Shown here: one piece after another, positions 62,967 through 64,000 of the stretch
Numbering within the stretch: the stretch's first letter is position 1
How the letters are laid out: each line of letters opens with the position of its first letter
Notes under the pieces: generated by a model
What the model saw: the letters and a program-made list of their open reading frames with translations, nothing else
Database searches by the model: none
Told to the model about the DNA's origin: nothing
Source: Mixta intestinalis
Lineage (GTDB): Bacteria > Pseudomonadota > Gammaproteobacteria > Enterobacterales > Enterobacteriaceae
Direction of reading: 5' to 3'
NCBI RefSeq assembly: GCF_009914055.1
Contig: NZ_CP028271.1
Span: forward strand, 806,001 to 870,000
DNA length: 64,000 nucleotides
Program-made: the position numbers and the translations under genes

Positions 62967-63590
62967 ATGGATACACAACAAAGGATTGCTCAATCAAAGG
63001 CACAGCTGGCCGCATTAGGGAATATCACCGTCCGCTCGCAGTTTGGTGGCTATAGTCTGGCAGTAGAAAAGGTCGTGTTTGCCTTGATCGCTAATGGTGA
63101 ACTTTATCTACGTGGCTGCGAAACGTTAAATAGTTATATCAGGATCAGCAAACAGCTTTTATCACCGCTGGTCATTAATAAAAAAGGCCTGCCGGTTATC
63201 CTGCACTATTACCATATCAACGAGGCGCTGTGGGCCGATCGGCCTCTGCTTATCAAACTGTCAAAATCCTCGCTGGCGTTGGCCCGACAGCAAAAAAATG
63301 CCCGCCGAAATAACGTGCGTGTCAAAGATCTGCCTAACATGGGCGTGCGTATGGAAATGCTGTTGCGGGAGATTGGTATCAACAGCGTGCATGCTCTGCG
63401 TGAAGCCGGGGCGAAAGATTGCTGGTTACGATTAAGAGCGCGCAATCAACATTTGGGGCTGAATTGTCTGTTGGCTCTGCAGGGCGCCATTTCCGGACAT
63501 CACCAGGCGGCGCTGCCTGCAGAGGTAAAAGAAGAGCTGCGTCACTGGTTTTATCACACGGTAAACGCAGGTAAAGGACGACATCGTTAA
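62967..63590 (+). CDS. sxy: Competence regulator Sxy/TfoX
   Basis: Sxy works with CRP at CRP-S promoters to induce competence genes. The 207-residue product has a TfoX N-terminal domain (about 10-105, RSQFGGYSLAVEKVVFALI) and a C-terminal domain (VKDLPNMGVRMEMLLREIGI, LREAGAKDCWLRLR). Two starts are close: 62955, with AAGGA almost touching, and 62967, with GGAG at good spacing. I prefer 62967. It shares 4 bases with the converging yccS. Confidence 0.92.
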   Translation: MDTQQRIAQSKAQLAALGNITVRSQFGGYSLAVEKVVFALIANGELYLRGCETLNSYIRISKQLLSPLVINKKGLPVILHYYHINEALWADRPLLIKLSKSSLALARQQKNARRNNVRVKDLPNMGVRMEMLLREIGINSVHALREAGAKDCWLRLRARNQHLGLNCLLALQGAISGHHQAALPAEVKEELRHWFYHTVNAGKGRHR

Positions 63591-64000
63591 GGCGCAGACG
63601 GTAACGCAAGCTGCTTTTTCAAATGGGCGATTTCCGGAAGCAGGGCTATCAACAGGCCGATTTGCTGTAGCACCAGCTGTCCCTGGGAATCTGCTTCACT
63701 GTTTAAATGGTTAATACGGATAGATAGCGTGTTCATCATCTGCTGTACCTGTTGTTCGCTGACGATGTTGACCTGCAAAACATCGTCGACATAGCACACT
63801 GCATCGTCCAACAGCGCCAGCAGTTCTGGTTGCGTTATCTTTTCCCGATGCGCGCCCAACGCGGATATATAGCTTAAAAAGGAATGATTAAGACAAAGTA
63901 AACGAAAAGCCGCCTCACGCTGTAGCGGATCGGGGCGCATTTCCGTTGACAGATTAGAGACAACGGATGCAAGCTCAGCGTCACCGTTATGTGCATCGCG
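63587..64000 (-). CDS. yccS: YccS C-terminus (partial, runs off window end)
   Basis: The last 137 codons of a protein read leftwards; the frame stays open to base 64000 beyond an internal Met at 63940. REAAFRLLCLNHSFLSYISALGAHRE, LLDDAVCYVDDVL and QQIGLLIALLPEIAHLKKQL match the C-terminus of E. coli YccS, an inner-membrane FUSC/YccS-family protein of unclear transport role. It follows sxy, as in E. coli. Confidence 0.92.
   Translation of the reverse strand, partial: RDAHNGDAELASVVSNLSTEMRPDPLQREAAFRLLCLNHSFLSYISALGAHREKITQPELLALLDDAVCYVDDVLQVNIVSEQQVQQMMNTLSIRINHLNSEADSQGQLVLQQIGLLIALLPEIAHLKKQLALPSAP

Noticed and set aside
1..64000. CRISPR arrays, tRNA/rRNA genes, prophage or integrase genes
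   Set aside because: Looked for regular repeat-spacer spacing, tRNA-like cloverleaf ends and integrase motifs while reading; none found.

Overview
The window is core chromosome of an enterobacterium, most like Erwiniaceae (Pantoea/Erwinia/Mixta). This rests on protein content and gene order; species cannot be named from the sequence alone. The backbone follows the Escherichia coli order from ycaO to yccS almost gene for gene: ycaO(partial)-serC-aroA-cmk-rpsA-ihfB-comEC-msbA-lpxK-ycaQ-ycaR-kdsB-elyC-cmoM-mukFEB-ldtD-mepK-gloC-aspC-ompF-asnS-pncB-pepN-[island 1]-ssuBCDAE-pyrD-zapC-ycbX-rlmKL-uup-pqiABC-rmf-[island 2]-fabA-lonB-matP-ompA-sulA-sxy-yccS(partial). E. coli ycaL (between aroA and cmk) and ycbJ (after kdsB) are absent.

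The backbone covers serine and aromatic amino acid synthesis (serC-aroA), nucleotide supply (cmk, pyrD), translation (rpsA, asnS, rmf, rlmKL), lipid A/LPS and peptidoglycan assembly (msbA-lpxK, kdsB, elyC, ldtD, mepK), chromosome organisation and division (ihfB, mukFEB, zapC, matP, sulA), outer-membrane proteins (ompF, ompA), envelope lipid homeostasis (pqiABC, fabA) and alkanesulfonate use (ssuEADCB). Operons are tight. ATGA overlaps join msbA/lpxK, ycaR/kdsB, cmoM/mukF, mukE/mukB, ssuC/ssuB and pqiB/pqiC. Rho-independent terminators separate most units. A LexA box before sulA, a FabR/FadR operator pair before fabA and an S1-type leader before rpsA can be read directly.

Island 1 (about 33.6-39.1 kb, between pepN and ssuB) is the accessory region of most interest. 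It is an orphan type VI secretion cargo module: VgrG, an enlarged DcrB/Eag-type chaperone, a prePAAR-PAAR protein with two hydrophobic regions and a C-terminal R-S-E ADP-ribosyltransferase domain, and a translationally coupled ADP-ribosylglycohydrolase with an N-terminal extension. This architecture matches the Tre1/Tri1 type of ADP-ribosylating effector with a bifunctional immunity protein. Base composition changes abruptly inside vgrG, inside the toxin gene and inside the immunity gene, as expected of tip-and-toxin exchange. No T6SS structural genes lie in the window.

Island 2 (about 54.65-57.7 kb, between rmf and fabA) is strongly AT-rich. It holds a lone membrane acyltransferase-3 gene, a frameshifted IS200-type transposase with end hairpins, and several hundred bases with no convincing gene.

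A further anomaly is zapC: its last codons are intact but one base out of frame, so the open frame runs antisense into ycbX.
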